Shown: positions 33,362 to 35,967 of the stretch, in pieces
Numbering within the stretch: position 1 is the stretch's first letter
Layout of the letters: each line of letters starts with the position of its first letter
NCBI GenBank assembly: GCA_905235825.1
Contig: CAJONH010000040.1
Location: 1 to 35,967, forward strand
DNA length: 35,967 nt
Direction of reading: 5' to 3'
Origin: Candidatus Gastranaerophilales bacterium
GTDB taxonomy: Bacteria > Cyanobacteriota > Vampirovibrionia > Gastranaerophilales > Gastranaerophilaceae
Translations under genes and position numbers: made by a program
The notes under the pieces: model-generated
Told to the model about the DNA's origin: nothing
The model's input: the letters and a program-made list of their open reading frames with translations, nothing else
Databases searched by the model: none

Positions 33362-34212
33362 TGACGGATGAGCAGCATTTAATAAAACGCCGAATAAAGC
33401 AAAATCAGCTTCGCAGAAAAGCACGCAGAGTTGAAATTATAGTAAGAAGATTATATAAAATTACAAGATTTTTACTTATTGTACTCTTGATTTATTTTGT
33501 ATACAGAGTTGCGAATGCTCACTACTGGTATTTGCCTAAAGATATTTTTATTACGGGAAAAAATGTCGAAATATCAGGTAATTCGATTGTTTCTGATAAA
33601 AAGATATTATCGGAAATAAGAAAAATTCATTTGGACAACGAGCCTTTATATAAAATTAACCCTGATGATATGGTTAAAGAATTGGAAATGCTTCCTCCCG
33701 TTCATAAGGCATATATCAGAAGATTTTGGCTTCCTGCAAGACTTGTAATAATGATACAGGAAGTTATTCCCGCAATAGTTATTTCACCTTCCGAGAATAC
33801 ACCCGAGGTTGCTGCTTATTCTTTTGACGGAGTTTTTATAAGCAGAGAATATCTTCCTCTGAACGATAAATCTCATGCCGTAAAAATATTAAGTTACGGT
33901 ACAAGTGAAGATGATTATGAAAAGTGGAATTTGAAAAAAATAATGAATTTGTACAGACTCGTAAAAGAAACAGAGCATTATTCGGGTGAAAAGGTTCAAT
34001 ATTTGGATTTAAGAATACCGAATAATGCATTTATTCAGCTTGAAACAGTTAAAATAAGACTTGGAATTTTGGACTTGACTGTATTTGAACGAATAAAAGA
34101 ACTTTCAAGTATGATGGTATCCGAAGATATTAAGCGTTTGGCAAGTGATACAAAATATATTGATTTATCTTGGAGTGATGTCAGATATATTAATGTTAAA
34201 GAGGAAGAATAG
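33361..34212 (+). CDS. ftsQ: Cell division protein FtsQ/DivIB-like
   Basis: 283-residue bitopic membrane protein. A strongly basic cytoplasmic N-terminus (residues 8-32) and one membrane helix (about 33-52, RFLLIVLLIYFVYRV) precede a POTRA domain beginning DIFITGKNVEISGNSIVSDKKILSEI, the typical FtsQ pattern (I-x-G-N-x-x-V-x-x-x-x-I). The C-terminal beta domain includes VQYLDLRIPNNAFIQLETVKIRLG. FtsQ links FtsB/FtsL and the divisome. The position directly after murC-murB-ddl is the classical dcw order, which supports the call more than sequence identity does. It is translationally coupled to ddl. Confidence 0.86.
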   Translation: MTDEQHLIKRRIKQNQLRRKARRVEIIVRRLYKITRFLLIVLLIYFVYRVANAHYWYLPKDIFITGKNVEISGNSIVSDKKILSEIRKIHLDNEPLYKINPDDMVKELEMLPPVHKAYIRRFWLPARLVIMIQEVIPAIVISPSENTPEVAAYSFDGVFISREYLPLNDKSHAVKILSYGTSEDDYEKWNLKKIMNLYRLVKETEHYSGEKVQYLDLRIPNNAFIQLETVKIRLGILDLTVFERIKELSSMMVSEDIKRLASDTKYIDLSWSDVRYINVKEEE

Positions 34213-34250
34213 TCTGTTTTTAAAAATTAATCATTGTAATCCTAATTAAG

Positions 34251-34259
34251 TGCTATAAT
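34251..34259 (+). promoter_or_regulatory. Extended -10 promoter of adk-map
   Basis: TGCTATAAT is a perfect extended -10 lying 30 nt before the adk ATG. The -35 region (34231-34236) has no consensus. AAAGGGG lies 6-10 nt before the start codon. The 76-bp gap after ftsQ shows no terminator. Confidence 0.5.
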
Positions 34260-34288
34260 GTAAATGCAAAGTAGAAAAGGGGATAAAC

Positions 34289-34945
34289 ATGAAGAAAGAG
34301 TTTATATTTGTAGGTCCGCCAGGAAGCGGAAAGGGTACGCAGACAAAAATGCTGTCAAAGGAATTTAATTTACCACATATAGATACCGGCTCTTTATTAA
34401 GGGAAGAAGTTGCCTCCGGCAGTGAAGAAGGCAGGCTTGCCGCAAGTTTTATGGATAACGGAAACCTTGTTCCTATTGATTTGGTTTCTAAAATTATAAA
34501 AAACAGATTATCAAAAAAAGATTGCGAAAACGGTTTTATACTTGACGGTTATCCCAGAAGCAGCGAGCAGGCACTTGCTCTTGATGAAATATTAAAAGAG
34601 ATTGATAAAGAAGAAAAAATTACGCCTCAAGTATTTTATTTTGAAGTCAATCAGGATAAACTTGTTGAAAGACTTGTTAACAGGCGTTCTTGCTCAAAAT
34701 GCGGTGCAATTTATAACTTAAAAACAATGAAATTAAAAGATGAAACAAAATGTGAAAAATGCGGCGGCGACTTGAAAAGACGGGATGATGATACAGAAGA
34801 AGTTGCAGTTAAAAGATTTACTACATATTTTAAAGAAACGGCACCAATAATCGATATGTATAAAAAACGAGGCTGGCTCTCATCAATAGATGCAAGTTTG
34901 GATATTGATACCATATATAAAAATTTAAAAGGAGCAATAAAATAA
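34289..34945 (+). CDS. adk: Adenylate kinase (zinc-type, long form)
   Basis: Interconverts ATP + AMP and 2 ADP. 218 residues, the long-lid form. P-loop GPPGSGKGTQ (9-18), AMP-binding DTGSLLREEV (32-41) and GFILDGYPRS (82-91). A LID domain with four cysteines, Cys135, Cys138, Cys155 and Cys158 (CSKC...CEKC), forms a structural zinc site; RRDDD follows. It starts 30 nt after an extended -10 and ends 1 bp before map. The adk-map pairing is widespread, but here it is away from the secY/ribosomal protein operon. Confidence 0.97.
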   Translation: MKKEFIFVGPPGSGKGTQTKMLSKEFNLPHIDTGSLLREEVASGSEEGRLAASFMDNGNLVPIDLVSKIIKNRLSKKDCENGFILDGYPRSSEQALALDEILKEIDKEEKITPQVFYFEVNQDKLVERLVNRRSCSKCGAIYNLKTMKLKDETKCEKCGGDLKRRDDDTEEVAVKRFTTYFKETAPIIDMYKKRGWLSSIDASLDIDTIYKNLKGAIK

Positions 34946-34946
34946 A

Positions 34947-35699
34947 ATGTCCATACACAGAAAATCTAAGCATGAAATAAATATAATGAAACAGGCGGGA
35001 AATATTGTTGCACTCGTTCATGCAGCAATGAAAGATGCTGTTAAAGAAGGTGTTACAACAAAAGAACTTGATGAACTTGCCGCAAAAATAATAAAAGAAA
35101 ATAAAGCAGATCCTACATTTCTCGGATACAACGGTTTTCCTGCAACAATCTGTACTTCTGTTAATGAACAAATCGTTCATGGAATACCGTCAAATGATGT
35201 AGTATTAAAAAGCGGCGATATAATAAGTATTGACGTTGGTGCAACTTATAAGGGCTATGTAGGTGACAGTGCTTGGACGTATCCCGTTGGTGATATTTCC
35301 GATGATAAAAAATTGCTGTTAAAAGCAACAGAAGAAGCATTGTTTGCCGGTTTAGAACACATGAAAACAAATGACAAACTTGAAAATGTTGCAGGTGCTA
35401 TTGAAGATGTTGCAAAAAAATATAAAATGGGAATAGTAAGACAGTACGGCGGTCATGGTGTCGGCAGAGTTATGCACGAAGAACCGTTTGTATTTAATTA
35501 CAGAACAAATAATCCGCTTGTATTGATGCACGGTATGACAATAGCCATAGAGCCGATGTTGAATCTCGGCTGTGATGATGTTATTGTATTGGATGATAAC
35601 TGGACTGTAGTTACAAAAGATAAAAAAGCATCGGGACATTTCGAACATACCGTTCACGTTACTGATGACGGTCCTGAAATATTAACAAAACTTCTATAA
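34947..35699 (+). CDS. map: Methionine aminopeptidase, type I
   Basis: Removes the initiator methionine from nascent proteins. 250 residues, catalytic domain only, without an N-terminal zinc-finger extension. The five dinuclear metal ligands are all present: Asp96 (ISIDVGA), Asp107 (VGDSAWT), His170 (GGHGVGR), Glu202 (AIEPML) and Glu233 (HFEHTV); His78 in VHGIP is the usual substrate-side histidine. The ribosome site GGAG (34931-34934) is rather distant (12 nt). It follows adk with a 1-bp gap. Confidence 0.97.
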   Translation: MSIHRKSKHEINIMKQAGNIVALVHAAMKDAVKEGVTTKELDELAAKIIKENKADPTFLGYNGFPATICTSVNEQIVHGIPSNDVVLKSGDIISIDVGATYKGYVGDSAWTYPVGDISDDKKLLLKATEEALFAGLEHMKTNDKLENVAGAIEDVAKKYKMGIVRQYGGHGVGRVMHEEPFVFNYRTNNPLVLMHGMTIAIEPMLNLGCDDVIVLDDNWTVVTKDKKASGHFEHTVHVTDDGPEILTKLL

Positions 35700-35709
35700 G
35701 GAAAATTTT

Positions 35710-35967
35710 ATGATAGAAATGCGAGTAATGGGTATAGCTATTGATACGGCGACAGGTTCTCCCATAATAGTTTTAAATGATTTAGATAACAGAAAGGCAT
35801 TACCGATATGGATTGGCAGCGCAGAAGCAGGCGCAATTATAAGAAAAATTGAAAACATAAAAATGGCAAGACCGATGACTCACGATTTATTAATAGATAT
35901 CATCAATAAAACAGGCTACCACGTTGACAGAGTAGAAATAAACGATGTTGAAAACGACACCTATTAT
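35710..35967 (+). CDS. Bifunctional nuclease family protein (DUF151), N-terminal part cut by right edge
   Basis: The first 86 codons are present, reading MIEMRVMGIAIDTATGSPIIV..., with LPIWIGSAEAGAI (about 32-44) and RPMTHDLLIDII (about 55-66). These are the hallmark blocks of the DUF151/BFN domain: a beta-rich start, the hydrophobic-W-I-G-x-x-E-A-x-A-I motif and the RPxTHDL motif. Members are small nucleases with DNase and RNase activity in plants; their bacterial role is not well settled. AAGGA (35698-35702) lies 7 nt before the ATG. It starts 10 bp after map and is likely in the same transcript. A C-terminal UVR-type domain, present in some members, cannot be checked. Confidence 0.85.
   Translation, partial: MIEMRVMGIAIDTATGSPIIVLNDLDNRKALPIWIGSAEAGAIIRKIENIKMARPMTHDLLIDIINKTGYHVDRVEINDVENDTYY

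Noticed and set aside
1..35967. CRISPR arrays, tRNA or rRNA genes, transposase genes, alternative genetic code
   Set aside because: No regularly spaced direct repeats, cloverleaf-like sequence or transposase motifs were seen. TGA acts as a normal stop (for example at 16290) and no conserved gene reads through TGA.

Overview
This is an AT-rich bacterial chromosome segment that uses the standard code; TGA is a normal stop, for example at 16290-16292. It is mostly core housekeeping genes, with two accessory stretches. My best guess at the host is a gut member of the Gastranaerophilales/Melainabacteria (Vampirovibrionia), the non-photosynthetic relatives of Cyanobacteria. That guess rests on base composition, a Gram-negative-like gene set (AsmA-like protein, murC-murB-ddl-ftsQ, DUF151 nuclease) and lineage-style proteins with an Asn/Ser-rich N-terminus carrying a VSFxG motif. 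It is an inference; no rRNA gene is present to settle it.

Layout. 1-51: start of hpf/raiA, reading off the left edge. 187-1146: ROK glucokinase, divergent from hpf. 1153-6528 (minus): a Gfo/Idh oxidoreductase, pgsA, trmL, nnrD and a TPR protein, tightly packed behind a good promoter, followed by trmFO. 6692-7096 (minus): an unrecognised small gene with its own promoter, leader and terminator. 7505-13145 (minus): pgpH-ybeY-dgkA-AsmA-like operon.

13146-13579 is a 434-bp intergenic stretch holding a 223-bp element made almost wholly of nested inverted repeats (MITE-like). It is followed by a plus-strand surface-glycan cassette (13580-17219): DegT-type aminotransferase, a GT2-methyltransferase fusion with a strong internal start site, and a polysaccharide pyruvyl transferase.

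17293-23557 is the most unusual region. A giant GH13-fold protein (about 1,429 residues) has its catalytic residues intact but roughly 540 extra residues between conserved regions I and II. It is divergent from a small tail-anchored protein and a PHP-like protein whose metal ligands have all been replaced. The GH13 and PHP-like proteins share an N-terminal NSK..VSF[SN]G tag, and a 9-bp inverted repeat lies in the shared control region. I suggest this is an undescribed carbohydrate-linked system.

23537-30000 (minus): a TPR-NHL secreted protein coupled to gatA, a GT-C-like membrane protein that looks leaderless, two tandem intrinsic terminators and a glutamate/dicarboxylate symporter. 30142-34212: murC-murB-ddl-ftsQ, overlapping like an operon (peptidoglycan precursor synthesis and division). 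34289-35967: adk-map and the start of a DUF151 bifunctional nuclease gene cut by the right edge. No tRNA, rRNA, CRISPR array or transposase gene was seen.
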